Positions 1-8,752 of a stretch of 64,000 nucleotides of DNA are shown piece after piece (the first letter of the stretch is position 1; every line of letters starts with the position of its first letter). A program made the translations under genes and the position numbers. Origin of the DNA: Limosilactobacillus reuteri (GTDB taxonomy: Bacteria > Bacillota > Bacilli > Lactobacillales > Lactobacillaceae); the NCBI RefSeq assembly GCF_034259105.1, contig NZ_CP139478.1, positions 1,043,501-1,107,500 on the forward strand, in the 5' to 3' direction. A model generated the notes under the pieces. That model had not been told where the DNA came from, did no database searches, and saw only the letters and a program-made list of their open reading frames with translations.

Positions 1-401
1 CTGAATGGCAAATTATGCGGGTGGTTTGGAGTCTAAGGCAAACGACCAGTAGCCAAATTATTGAAGTTTTACAGAAAAAAGTTGACTGGAAACCGGCAAC
101 GATTAAGACTTTACTTCGACGCCTGGTTGATAAAAAAGCCTTATCTGCCACTCGTCAAGGACGTGGATTTATCTATGAGCCCCTCGTTCCTGAACAACAA
201 ACGATGGATCAAGCAGCGGACAACCTATTTAATAATATTTGTGAACGACACGTTGGAAGCACCCTTGAACATGTGATCAATAATGTAACCCTTAGCAAGG
301 ATGATATTGCTAAGTTACAAAAATTATTGGCAAGCAAAGTAAATGATTCACCGGATCACGTCAAATGTAACTGTATTCCTAATATGCAGATGAACTGCTA
401 A
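1..401 (+). CDS. copY: CopY/BlaI-type copper-responsive repressor, 5' end cut by window edge
   Basis: Winged-helix repressor of the CopY/TcrY family, which controls copper-export operons. The reading frame is open to the left edge: codons before the first ATG at 15 read E-W-Q-I and join the typical MRVVW start of the helix-turn-helix, so the true start lies outside the window. The protein ends in a cysteine cluster, CNCIPNMQMNC. Family members end in CxCx4-5CxC, which binds Cu(I) or Zn(II); here only CxC plus a final C remains, so the metal site looks reduced. A strong terminator follows at once and no copper ATPase gene is visible downstream. Family assignment is fairly sure; the metal response is inferred. 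Confidence 0.8.
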   Translation, partial: EWQIMRVVWSLRQTTSSQIIEVLQKKVDWKPATIKTLLRRLVDKKALSATRQGRGFIYEPLVPEQQTMDQAADNLFNNICERHVGSTLEHVINNVTLSKDDIAKLQKLLASKVNDSPDHVKCNCIPNMQMNC

Positions 402-403
402 TG

Positions 404-455
404 AAAAGCTCCCCGCAACTAGGAAATCTTTCCTAAATTGCGAGGAGCTTTTTTA
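404..455 (+). terminator. Rho-independent terminator after copY
   Basis: Long inverted repeat (AAAGCTCC...GGAGCTTT outer arms, TAGGAAA/TTTCCTA inner arms) followed by a T run. It ends the copY transcript and lies just before the convergent gene at 460. Confidence 0.85.
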
Positions 456-459
456 GTCT

Positions 460-1821
460 TTATTTTTCTTTGTTTTGATCCTCATCAGCTGATGGTTTCT
501 TTTTTTTAGGCTTAATGTAAACTACTTTGAATTTATTAACATAAGCGTTCTTTAAATCAAGAGGTGTAAATGAGAAATTATCGACTCTAATTGGCTGTCC
601 AACTTTTAAGTCATACTGCCGTTCAAGGAAGAACCCAGTTAAGGTTGTTACTTCAGAGTTATCAAATTGTTCGATGTTTGTATCAAAGTAACGTTCAAAA
701 TCATCTAGTGGCATTTTACCAGAAACTTCAAAGGTAGGATTACCCTTGCTATCAGGATCTTTCTTTTCAATCATGTCAGAGGTAGCGTGATCAATTTCTT
801 CGCCAACGGTTCCGAACAATTCTTCATAAATATCCTTATCAGTAATGATCCCAGAAGTACCACCGTATTCGTCTTGGACAACGACAATTGGCACTTGTTT
901 TTTCATCATTTCAGCAAGGACATTGGTGAGTTGTTCATTTTCGTAAACGATTGGAATTCGGCGCATGATTGTGCGAACTGATTGTTGCGGGTTGATTTGG
1001 TTTTGCCGCATAATATCATATGCAAAAATATAACCAAGAATGTGGTCTTTGTCATTATTAGCAACAACTGGGAAACGCGTGAATTTCTTTTCAAAATAAA
1101 GTTTGGCTGCATCTTCAATTGAAGCCGTAATATCAATAACCGCTAACTGTGTCCGATCAATCATAATATCCTCAGCAACCTTATCATTCATTTCAAAAGC
1201 CCGTTGCATGAAGATAACGTCTTCTTTATCCATTTCCCCAGCTTTTTCCGATTGTTGGGATAAGGTCATAATTTCATTTTGTGAATATGTGTCTTCTTCT
1301 GGCTGAACATTGTATCCTAACATTTTTGTAATTGCCGCAGCGACTACCGCAAATAACCAAACGAATGGATAAAAAACAGTATGGAAGAATTGTACCGGGT
1401 GAACAATTGATAATAGAATTGGTACCGGTCGATCAATCGCCATATTTTTCGGAACTAAATCAGTAAATACCGCGTGGAAGAATGTAAAAATTAAAACACC
1501 GATAACTGGTGCAATCGCTTGAAGAACATCGTGCGGAATAATATTAATCTTTAGCAACAGATCAGTGATAAATTCATCACCTAACCAACCTAAAACTAAA
1601 GAAGTCATCGTAACCCCGACTTGAGCTGTTGATAGGTACTCATTAAGATTTGCTACCATGTGTTCTGCGCGTTTGACTTTTCGCGTTTGCCGGAGCTCCT
1701 TTAACTCACTAGGCCGCACTTTAACAACTGAATACTCCAGCAGTGTAAATAAAGCAGCTAACAGCAAAATCAAAATAATGATAATTAATTTAAACCAATA
1801 TGAATCCCATAAACCATTCAT
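460..1821 (-). CDS. CNNM/CBS-domain membrane protein (HlyC/CorC family)
   Basis: Predicted integral membrane protein of 453 aa in the hemolysin/CorC-like family, thought to act in Mg2+ or Co2+ transport or its regulation. An N-terminal DUF21/CNNM region (about residues 1-190) holds several hydrophobic helices. A pair of CBS domains (about 215-335) includes the stretch EDIMIDRTQLAVID and the second repeat IPIVYENEQL. The C-terminal part (about 350-435) matches a CorC_HlyC transporter-associated domain. A Lys/Glu-rich tail closes the protein. It is a single-gene unit, convergent with copY and divergent from the UbiB-like gene. The substrate cannot be told from the sequence. Confidence 0.85.
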   Translation of the reverse strand: MNGLWDSYWFKLIIIILILLLAALFTLLEYSVVKVRPSELKELRQTRKVKRAEHMVANLNEYLSTAQVGVTMTSLVLGWLGDEFITDLLLKINIIPHDVLQAIAPVIGVLIFTFFHAVFTDLVPKNMAIDRPVPILLSIVHPVQFFHTVFYPFVWLFAVVAAAITKMLGYNVQPEEDTYSQNEIMTLSQQSEKAGEMDKEDVIFMQRAFEMNDKVAEDIMIDRTQLAVIDITASIEDAAKLYFEKKFTRFPVVANNDKDHILGYIFAYDIMRQNQINPQQSVRTIMRRIPIVYENEQLTNVLAEMMKKQVPIVVVQDEYGGTSGIITDKDIYEELFGTVGEEIDHATSDMIEKKDPDSKGNPTFEVSGKMPLDDFERYFDTNIEQFDNSEVTTLTGFFLERQYDLKVGQPIRVDNFSFTPLDLKNAYVNKFKVVYIKPKKKKPSADEDQNKEK

Positions 1822-1960
1822 CGTTTAAAAATTTCACCTAAACTTTCTTAAAAAACTTATCGACTACTATTGTATCAGTAAAACGTAACGAAAGGGGAGT
1901 TTAATTATTTTTTTATAAGTGAAAATGCTAAAATAAAGGAAAATAAGTAGGAGAAGACAT

Positions 1961-3697
1961 ATGACGACTAATGAAGAAGAAATCAAGAAGTCAGCACGCT
2001 TGCGTAAGATTATGCAAGTGATGCGAAAATATCATTTTGTTAGCAATTTTTACCATCAAACTAATCCACAAGCTATTTGTCAGGCACTGCAAGAACTGGG
2101 ACCGACCTTTATTAAACTTGGCCAAATATTATCAACCCGTCCAGACCTTGTCTCCCCAGCATATATTAAAGAACTTCGCCACTTGCAAGATCAGGTTAAA
2201 GCTGATAGCTTTGCGACCGTCGAGCAAACTTTTGAAGAAGAAACTGGGAAGAAAATTAATGACGAATTTGCTAGCTTTGTGGAAAAGCCATTTGCTTCTG
2301 CGTCGATTGGGCAAGTTCACCATGCAACACTTAAGGATGGGACACCAGTTGTTGTCAAAGTTCAACATCCAGAAGTCAGTAAGCTTGTTAATACTGACTT
2401 AGCCTTGTTACGGAAAGCGGTGGTTTTATTTAAGTATGTTCCCCAAGACATTGCAGTAGTTGATTTGGATAAAGTAATTGATGAACTCAGTACTTCATTA
2501 TTAAGTGAGGTCAATACTCTTGAAGAAGCAAAAAACGGGGAAGAATTTTATACATTAAATAACGGTGACGGACCAATCTTAGTCCCTAAAGTATATATGA
2601 AGTATTGTGCTCCTAAGATTCTTGTTAATGAAGCGATGGAAGGAAAAAGCATTCGGTATCGTTTTAAGCAGCCAAATGATAATGATCAAGAGATAACGAC
2701 TATTAATCATGAAATTGCTACTACGCTCGTTAATAACTTTTTAAAACAAGTTTTTGTTGACCATTACTTTCATGCAGACCCGCATCCAGGAAATATATTA
2801 ATTCACGAATTACGTCCGGATGAGTCAGCAAAGCAATACGTAACGACCAAACACCATGAAAAGACCATTTATAATACAACCATTAGTTATGATCAGCAGG
2901 AGGCATTACCAAATTACCGGATCATCTACCTTGATTTTGGGATGATGGGAAGGTTAAGTCCAGCTATGGCAAATAGTATTGCGAATATCGTGATTACTAT
3001 CAACACAAAGGATACGCGAAAAATTGGCAAAGCAGTTTTAAATGTTTGTAATCGAACCGGGGAAGTTGACGAAAATGCATTTTATAAAGAACTTGGCGCC
3101 TTTATTCAACCATATTTTTCAACTGGCCTTGGCAATATTGATTTCGTGAAAATGCTGTACCAAATTGTTCAGCTATGTAAGAAAAACCACCTTCAAATGC
3201 GGGGAGAGGTAACAATGCTGATTAAGGCATTTGGGACTCTTGAAAGTTCAGTTGCTAAACTTGATCCTGAAATATCAATGCTTGAAGTTGCCCAATCGTT
3301 TGGGAGGCGTTATTTAAAACGAAACTTCAATTGGCGTTCTGCCCTTGATAATAACCTAGTCAATTTTTTCCTTGCTAGCAAAGCAATGGGGAAGATGCCA
3401 GAAAGAATTAATGAGTTAATCGATACATTTGTTAGCGGGGATGCCAAAGTTGATCTCCAGTATAAAAATGAGCAACGAGTGTTAAAGCAGATAGAACGGG
3501 TAATGAATCGTTTTATGATTACGATTATTTTGGCAGCAGTAATTTTAGGATCATCATTATTAGTCCAGGGAACACCAGCTGATTCGCATATCTATCGTTT
3601 AGGAGTATCTGGCTATATTATTGCAATCATAATTATTATTCTTTTAGTTGTTACGGAGATTATCCATCGATGGCGAAATTGGCGAAGGAAACGATGA
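1961..3697 (+). CDS. AarF/UbiB (ABC1) family atypical protein kinase
   Basis: Protein of 578 aa with the ABC1/UbiB kinase-like fold. Visible motifs are LGPTFIKLGQILSTRPD (the KxGQ region, about residues 47-63), FASASIGQVHHA (the Ala-rich nucleotide loop, about 110-121), VVKVQHP (catalytic Lys) and HADPHPGN (catalytic loop, about residue 270), followed by LDFGMMG (the DFG-like metal site). Two hydrophobic helices at the C-terminus (about 520-570) anchor it in the membrane. In proteobacteria the family supports ubiquinone synthesis; this Gram-positive organism has no obvious ubiquinone pathway, so the role is unknown. An AGGAG site precedes the ATG. The next gene starts 3 bp after its stop, suggesting an operon. 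Confidence 0.88.
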   Translation: MTTNEEEIKKSARLRKIMQVMRKYHFVSNFYHQTNPQAICQALQELGPTFIKLGQILSTRPDLVSPAYIKELRHLQDQVKADSFATVEQTFEEETGKKINDEFASFVEKPFASASIGQVHHATLKDGTPVVVKVQHPEVSKLVNTDLALLRKAVVLFKYVPQDIAVVDLDKVIDELSTSLLSEVNTLEEAKNGEEFYTLNNGDGPILVPKVYMKYCAPKILVNEAMEGKSIRYRFKQPNDNDQEITTINHEIATTLVNNFLKQVFVDHYFHADPHPGNILIHELRPDESAKQYVTTKHHEKTIYNTTISYDQQEALPNYRIIYLDFGMMGRLSPAMANSIANIVITINTKDTRKIGKAVLNVCNRTGEVDENAFYKELGAFIQPYFSTGLGNIDFVKMLYQIVQLCKKNHLQMRGEVTMLIKAFGTLESSVAKLDPEISMLEVAQSFGRRYLKRNFNWRSALDNNLVNFFLASKAMGKMPERINELIDTFVSGDAKVDLQYKNEQRVLKQIERVMNRFMITIILAAVILGSSLLVQGTPADSHIYRLGVSGYIIAIIIIILLVVTEIIHRWRNWRRKR

Positions 3698-3700
3698 TTA

Positions 3701-4516
3701 ATGATATATTTAAACTTAGTTAATGAATTAATATGTGCGTTATGCTGGGGAATCACGATTAGGCTTATTTTGGTTCGCCATTTAAATAGTGAAACCAAGG
3801 CGGCTAGATTCAATACGTTTGCGTTGGTTTTGATGTTGATCAACTTGGTAGTAGTGTTGCCTATTTTTGCTTTTTTGCTTAAAAATTTACCGATTCAATC
3901 AGTAAGTTGGCTAAGTGCATTAGTAGTAGCAACTATTGACGTTTTAAGTACGTTTAACTTAATTTTATTTTGTATTTTCAGTTGTTGTACCCGCCTGCAA
4001 AAATGTCCTGCTACGGTTCAGGACTTTCTGGTTTTAGGGGCAGCTGTTAGACATGGCCAGGTTCCACCAGTGTTAACTACTCGCCTTGATAAGGCCATCA
4101 GCTGTTGGAAAACTCATCAATCTGCAAAAATTATTGTTTCTGGGGGAATAGTGCAGAAAGCAAAAGAATCTGAAGCAGAAGTCATGGCTGCCTACTTAAT
4201 TGCTCACGGAATCCCAGCAAGAAAAATAATTCGCGAAAATAAGGCACTTAATACATGGCAAAATTTAGCCTTCGCTAGTCAATTTATTAAGCCGCAAGAG
4301 ACGGTTGTAGTAGTAACTAGTGATTTTCATGTTCTTCGTGCGAGAGCTTATGCAAGGAAGTTGGGATTAAACTGGTCATTCATTAGTAGCAAGACGCCTT
4401 GGCGATATTGTCCATTAACTTTTATTCGGGACTATCTCGGGATTATCCGTGACCATTGGTGGGTATTTTGCGGGAGCACGCTCCTTTTACTTTTAGTTGA
4501 ATTTATTTTGAAATGA
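3701..4516 (+). CDS. DUF218 (YdcF/SanA/ElyC-like) membrane protein
   Basis: Protein of 271 aa. Three or four hydrophobic helices fill the first ~100 residues. A DUF218 domain follows, with the start motif DFLVLGAAVRHGQVPP, the glycine motif IIVSGGIV, the central HGIPARKIIRENKALNTWQN and VVTSDFHVLRARAYARKLGL. The fold is linked to envelope and cell-wall functions in SanA and ElyC, but the reaction is unknown. A last hydrophobic segment precedes the stop. It is probably co-transcribed with the UbiB-like gene 3 bp upstream, and a strong hairpin terminator follows. Confidence 0.8.
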   Translation: MIYLNLVNELICALCWGITIRLILVRHLNSETKAARFNTFALVLMLINLVVVLPIFAFLLKNLPIQSVSWLSALVVATIDVLSTFNLILFCIFSCCTRLQKCPATVQDFLVLGAAVRHGQVPPVLTTRLDKAISCWKTHQSAKIIVSGGIVQKAKESEAEVMAAYLIAHGIPARKIIRENKALNTWQNLAFASQFIKPQETVVVVTSDFHVLRARAYARKLGLNWSFISSKTPWRYCPLTFIRDYLGIIRDHWWVFCGSTLLLLLVEFILK

Positions 4517-4566
4517 AATATGAGCGAGACAGAAGGGGAAAACAACCTTCTCTCGCTCATATTTAC
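4515..4566. terminator. Bidirectional terminator between DUF218 and VOC genes
   Basis: Inverted repeat AAATATGAGCGAGA...TCTCGCTCATATTT with an additional AGAAGG/CCTTCT inner pairing, lying between two convergent genes. Runs of A and T on the two sides let it work in both directions. Confidence 0.75.
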
Positions 4567-4567
4567 T

Positions 4568-4960
4568 TTATTTATTCTTATATACTGCAATTTCAATCAG
4601 ATTATTATCTGGATCATAAACGTAAAGTGAGGTCATTTCGCCTTCTGCCCCTTGTTTTACAATTGGTCCAGCAATTATATCAATATAATAGCTATTAAGA
4701 TGGTGAACAATATCGTCAATACTATCTCCGGCAACTAAACATAAGTCAGCAGAACCAATTGTCGGATTAGCTGCCTTTAGCGTAGTTGGTCGGTCAATTT
4801 TTTGTAAACGGATTAACTGATGCCCACACCGCATTGTAATTAAGTCGTCATTACTTTGTTCTTTAATTACCGGCATATCAAATACTTCGTGATAAAAGCG
4901 CATTGATTGCTCTAAATCAGTTACAGTTAAAACAACGTGATCAATTCGTCGTATTTTCAT
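4568..4960 (-). CDS. VOC superfamily (glyoxalase/dioxygenase fold) protein
   Basis: Small 130-aa protein with the vicinal-oxygen-chelate fold. It opens with IDHVVLTVTDLEQSMRFYHEVFDMPV, the classic first beta-alpha module with metal-ligand His at about residue 7, and ends with TSLYVYDPDNNLIEIA, which carries the last metal-ligand Glu. The middle HQLIRLQK gives a further candidate ligand. Length and pattern fit the STM3117-like subgroup often annotated as virulence protein or lactoylglutathione lyase-like. The substrate is unknown. It is a single gene with its own AAGGGAG site just upstream. Confidence 0.8.
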   Translation of the reverse strand: MKIRRIDHVVLTVTDLEQSMRFYHEVFDMPVIKEQSNDDLITMRCGHQLIRLQKIDRPTTLKAANPTIGSADLCLVAGDSIDDIVHHLNSYYIDIIAGPIVKQGAEGEMTSLYVYDPDNNLIEIAVYKNK

Positions 4961-5066
4961 TGTCTAAGTCTCCCTTAAATTTTGAAATCAATATCATTAT
5001 ACAAGTTTCTAAATTGAAATAGCAAAAGTTGTATAATGAAATGATTGCAGATCTAAGGAGATTTTT

Positions 5067-5444
5067 ATGAATATAAAAACAATAATGAGCGTCGCAACTG
5101 GCGGCTTCCTCGGCGGAATTACCCGTTATGAGCTTAGTGCCCTCTTAGGCGGCGACGGGATTTTATATGCTAACCTTATTGGTTCATTTTTGCTAGCTTT
5201 TATAACTTATTATTTTATTGAGTGGGGACTATTAGCAGCATGGTTAAATGTCGGGATAGGAACTGGCTTTATTGGCGCTTTTACGACATTTTCAAGTTTA
5301 GCCACAACTATTGTTAAGCTTGAAAGCCAAGGTATAATTGCTAGTATCGGTTATTTTCTTGTGAGCTCTCTTGGCGGCTTGGCTTTGGCGCTGCTCGGTT
5401 TTATGCTGGCACGAAAATACGGAGGTCCGCGGCAGAATGATTAA
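5067..5444 (+). CDS. crcB: FluC/CrcB fluoride channel subunit 1
   Basis: 125-aa membrane protein of the CrcB/FluC family, which exports fluoride. Four hydrophobic helices are visible, with the channel signature GSFLLAF in helix 2 and GTGFIGAFTTFSSL in helix 3 (the Na+-binding break and polar track). Its stop codon lies 8 bp inside the second crcB gene, so the two are translationally coupled. In many Firmicutes two unequal FluC subunits form a heterodimer in antiparallel orientation. I looked for a fluoride riboswitch in the ~100 bp upstream and did not see one. Confidence 0.9.
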   Translation: MNIKTIMSVATGGFLGGITRYELSALLGGDGILYANLIGSFLLAFITYYFIEWGLLAAWLNVGIGTGFIGAFTTFSSLATTIVKLESQGIIASIGYFLVSSLGGLALALLGFMLARKYGGPRQND

Positions 5445-5775
5445 TGTAGGGATTGGAGCAGCAATTGGGGCCGTCATTCGTTATATCATCACAAGTTGGT
5501 GGAAAAAGTTAAGAATTGATTGGCCCCTAGCAACTCTATTTATTAATATCACCGGTAGTTTTTTATTAGGCATTCTTACCAACAATTTTGCTAGTAATTC
5601 CTCGATTATGCTATTATTTGGGATTGGCTTATTAGGAGGTTATACTACTTTTTCGACTTTCAATGTTGAGTTAATTTCAATGATGGATGAAAAGCGATGG
5701 GGGATGTTCGCTGTTTATTTCGGTTTAAGTTATCTTGGTGGAGTTATTGCCGCGATCTGTGGAATGATGATATGA
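5437..5775 (+). CDS. crcB: FluC/CrcB fluoride channel subunit 2
   Basis: 112-aa four-helix FluC subunit. I place the start at the ATG at 5437 (MINVGIGAAIGAVIRY), 8 bp before the end of the first crcB gene and preceded by GGAGG; a longer frame from 5371 would overlap the first gene by 74 bp and adds no family sequence. Signatures GSFLLGIL and LGGYTTFSTFNVE match helices 2 and 3. It differs clearly from subunit 1, as expected for an obligate heterodimer with opposite membrane topologies. Confidence 0.88.
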   Translation: MINVGIGAAIGAVIRYIITSWWKKLRIDWPLATLFINITGSFLLGILTNNFASNSSIMLLFGIGLLGGYTTFSTFNVELISMMDEKRWGMFAVYFGLSYLGGVIAAICGMMI

Positions 5776-5790
5776 AAGGAGTAAAAAATA

Positions 5791-8304
5791 GTGACAGAAA
5801 CCAGACTACCAACGCAAATTGAAGTAAAAGGTGGAAGAGTCCACAACCTTAAGAACATTGATATCAATATCCCGCTACATAAATTTGTTGCGATTTCGGG
5901 ATTATCTGGTTCTGGGAAAAGCTCATTAGCAATGGGGATTTTATATGAAGAGAGATCTCGACGGTACTTAGAAGCTCTTTCTACTTACACACGACGGCGA
6001 ATAAAGTTAGGTGCTCAAGCTGATATTACAAGTGTTAAACATATTCCTTCAGCACTAGCATTGAAGCAACGTCCCGCAATTCCATCTGAACGAGCAACCG
6101 TTGGAACAATGAGTGAGATGTTGAATGTAATTAGGCTGATCTTTTCGCGACTTGGCGAATCGGTCTGTCCAAATGGGCATCGATTAAAACCAAGTCTTGA
6201 AATTGCGGAGGTAATGAGTAAGAGTGGCGATGAAATGGGACAATTAACCTGTCCTACTTGTGGCACCAAGTTTTATGCCTATGGAGCAGAAGACTTTGCA
6301 TTCAATTCTGACGGAGCCTGCTTACGATGTCATGGAACAGGAAAAGTTCGTGAACTGGATGAAAGTAAACTTGTTGGGGATGAAAATCTTAGTTTAGCTG
6401 ATGGGGCAGTTGCTTCATGGCATTTACCTGGACGAAACTTTATGCCGAGTGTTGCTGAACTGGCAGGTGTCCGGATTCATGTTCCATATAAAGATTTAAC
6501 CCCTAAAGAAAAAGATTTTGTTTTAAATGGTCCACAAAAGAAGTTTAAGATGGACTTCCGCTCAGGAACAGGCCGTGTTTTTCATGATTTTAATGCTTTA
6601 TATGAGAACGCTCATGAAGCGGTATTAGCATCTGCCAAAAGCAGTAAGAGCGTGCGGGCTCAAAAACGAATTAGTGAATTTTTCCATTATTCAACGTGCC
6701 CAGTTTGCCATGGGACACGGTTAAAGCCAGAATTATTAAACCAATTAGCTGGTGGTTTAAATATTGCGCAAGTTAGTGACCTTACGCTTGGAGAGTTGAG
6801 CAAGTGGAAGCAAGATGTATTAGCTGCTCTTCCTTCAGATATGAAAAAGATGGCGACCTCATTATTTAAAGAGTTTGATGACAATTTACGACCATTACTG
6901 GAATTAGGCCTTGATTATTTAACTTTGTCACGAAATGGGAATACTTTATCGACAGGTGAATTACAACGTATTCAGCTTGCAAGAACTCTTCGAACCCAAA
7001 CGACTGGTGTCTTATATATTCTGGATGAACCTTCCATCGGCTTACATCCTGACAATATTACAGGCCTCTTAAACGTATTTAAAGAATTAGTGGCCCAAGG
7101 TAATTCATTAGTAGTTGTTGATCGCAATGTTGATATTATCAAAGAAGCAGATTGGATTATTGAAATCGGCCCAGGTTCTGGAGAAAAAGGTGGAGAAATT
7201 CTTACGGAGGGAACACCATCGCAAATCGCTGATAACCCTCAGTCTAAAATTGGTTCTTATTTAAATGGGACAGCAGTATTAAAAAGTCGCCCCATAGCAA
7301 ACGAACCAGCTAGTCAAGAGATTGTCTTTGAAGTAAAAGATTATTACAACCTTAAAGACGTCCAAGGAGAGATTCCAGTTAATCGGCTGACTGCTATCAC
7401 TGGTTTTTCGGGTGCTGGTAAAACAAGTCTGATCCTTGATAGTTTAGTTCCCGCTATCTATGCTCAAGCAAATGGGGCTAAATTACCTTCACAAGTTAGC
7501 AAATTATCAAGTCCGTTAAAGGAAGTAGTGAGTGTTGATGCAGCGCCAATCGGTAAAACTAACCGGTCAACAGTCGCAACTTATACCAGTATTATGGATA
7601 ATCTGCGGAAGTTATTTGCAGCCCAGCCCTTAGCCAAAGAGAAACACTATACACCTTCTTACTTTTCTTATAATAATAAACAGGGAGCATGTCCAACGTG
7701 TGGTGGCGCGGGGGTCGTAACTCTTGATATTCAATTCTTGCCAGATATGCAACAGACTTGTCCAACATGCGGGGGAAGTCGATACAATGAAGAAGTTCAA
7801 AAAGTTAAATGGCAGGGATATTCAATTGTTGATCTCTTAAAATTAGATGTTCGGGCAGCGATAAGTGTATTTAAGGAAGTGCCGAAAATTGCTCGTGAAC
7901 TTCAATTATTAGATGAAGTGGGCTTAGGGTACCTGCACTTAGGCGAAAGTACGCCTAGCCTTTCTGGTGGTGAGGCGCAACGCTTAAAACTTGTTAAACA
8001 CCTTAATCATAATCAAAGCGAAACGTTATTTGTATTTGATGAACCGACTATTGGCTTGCATCCCCTTGATGTTAAAACCCTTTTAGCAGTAATGCAGCAA
8101 TTACTTGATCGGGGAGCGACGATCATTACTATTACTCATGACTTAAATTTGATTATTAACGCAGATTATATGCTTGATATGGGTCCGCGTGGTGGCAGTA
8201 ATGGTGGAAAAATTGTGGCTCAGGGGAATCCGTTAGCCCTTATTCAAAAACCAGAAAGTTTAACCAACAAGTATTTGGCAGAATATTGGTCAAGATTTAA
8301 TTAA
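5791..8304 (+). CDS. Short UvrA-like ABC ATPase (excinuclease A paralogue)
   Basis: 837-aa protein with two complete ABC ATPase modules of the UvrA type. First module: Walker A GLSGSGKSS (residues 37-45), signature LSTGELQRIQLARTL (~386-400) and Walker B LYILDEPSIGLHP (~407-419). Second module: Walker A GFSGAGKTS (~539), signature LSGGEAQRLKL (~725) and Walker B LFVFDEPTIGLHP (~747). Zinc-type Cys pairs are CPTCG (~153), CPVCHG (~304), CPTCGGAG (~634) and CPTCGGSR (~657). Classical UvrA is ~940-950 aa; the missing ~100 residues suggest a UvrA2-type paralogue, known for reduced UvrB contact and roles in drug or DNA-damage tolerance. Start is GTG, set by AAGGAG 10 bp upstream. The first signature has T instead of the first G. 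Confidence 0.82.
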   Translation: MTETRLPTQIEVKGGRVHNLKNIDINIPLHKFVAISGLSGSGKSSLAMGILYEERSRRYLEALSTYTRRRIKLGAQADITSVKHIPSALALKQRPAIPSERATVGTMSEMLNVIRLIFSRLGESVCPNGHRLKPSLEIAEVMSKSGDEMGQLTCPTCGTKFYAYGAEDFAFNSDGACLRCHGTGKVRELDESKLVGDENLSLADGAVASWHLPGRNFMPSVAELAGVRIHVPYKDLTPKEKDFVLNGPQKKFKMDFRSGTGRVFHDFNALYENAHEAVLASAKSSKSVRAQKRISEFFHYSTCPVCHGTRLKPELLNQLAGGLNIAQVSDLTLGELSKWKQDVLAALPSDMKKMATSLFKEFDDNLRPLLELGLDYLTLSRNGNTLSTGELQRIQLARTLRTQTTGVLYILDEPSIGLHPDNITGLLNVFKELVAQGNSLVVVDRNVDIIKEADWIIEIGPGSGEKGGEILTEGTPSQIADNPQSKIGSYLNGTAVLKSRPIANEPASQEIVFEVKDYYNLKDVQGEIPVNRLTAITGFSGAGKTSLILDSLVPAIYAQANGAKLPSQVSKLSSPLKEVVSVDAAPIGKTNRSTVATYTSIMDNLRKLFAAQPLAKEKHYTPSYFSYNNKQGACPTCGGAGVVTLDIQFLPDMQQTCPTCGGSRYNEEVQKVKWQGYSIVDLLKLDVRAAISVFKEVPKIARELQLLDEVGLGYLHLGESTPSLSGGEAQRLKLVKHLNHNQSETLFVFDEPTIGLHPLDVKTLLAVMQQLLDRGATIITITHDLNLIINADYMLDMGPRGGSNGGKIVAQGNPLALIQKPESLTNKYLAEYWSRFN

Positions 8305-8309
8305 AGATA

Positions 8310-8356
8310 AAGGCTCCAAACATTCGGATTTGCCGGACGTTTGGAGCCTTGTTTTT
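8310..8356 (+). terminator. Terminator after uvrA-like gene
   Basis: Perfect stem AAGGCTCCAAAC/GTTTGGAGCCTT followed by GTTTTT. It probably also serves the convergent gene at 8368. Confidence 0.85.
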
Positions 8357-8752
8357 AATCAAGTTAATTATTTTGTTGCTGCTTTTTCTTCATGGTTTTG
8401 CCAGATTTTGCGAACGAGTAAGTAACAGCCAATTAGAATTAAAATAGCGATTGCGACACCGATCAGTCGTCTAATGTTACCCTTGAAAATAGCATCTCCA
8501 CCAAAGGCATAGAGAAAGGAAGTCGGAGCCATGCCCACGGTTACCATTGCCAAGTAATGCTTTCGACTAACATTTAAGCGGGCACCAGCGTAGTTTACAA
8601 GTACACTAGGGATAACCGGAATCATAAAGCCGATTGTAAGTGCAATTAACGGATGCTCTTGTTGCAAGAGGTAATGAAGGATCTTGTTTTTCTTTACTCG
8701 TTTGGAGAGGTTAATTTTACGAATTATACTCATTACAGTAGAGTTTCCTAAA

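Noticed and set aside
4513..4698. 61-aa plus-strand ORF
   Set aside because: It covers the terminator and the antisense of the VOC gene; no ribosome-binding site.
5371..5436. Longer start for the second crcB
   Set aside because: It lies in the first crcB in another frame and adds no family sequence; ATG 5437 has GGAGG upstream.
5066..5445. Fluoride riboswitch before crcB
   Set aside because: I searched the region before 5067 for the conserved GGNGATGG...GCTGATRRCTCC pattern and did not see it. Coordinates here only mark the crcB start region.
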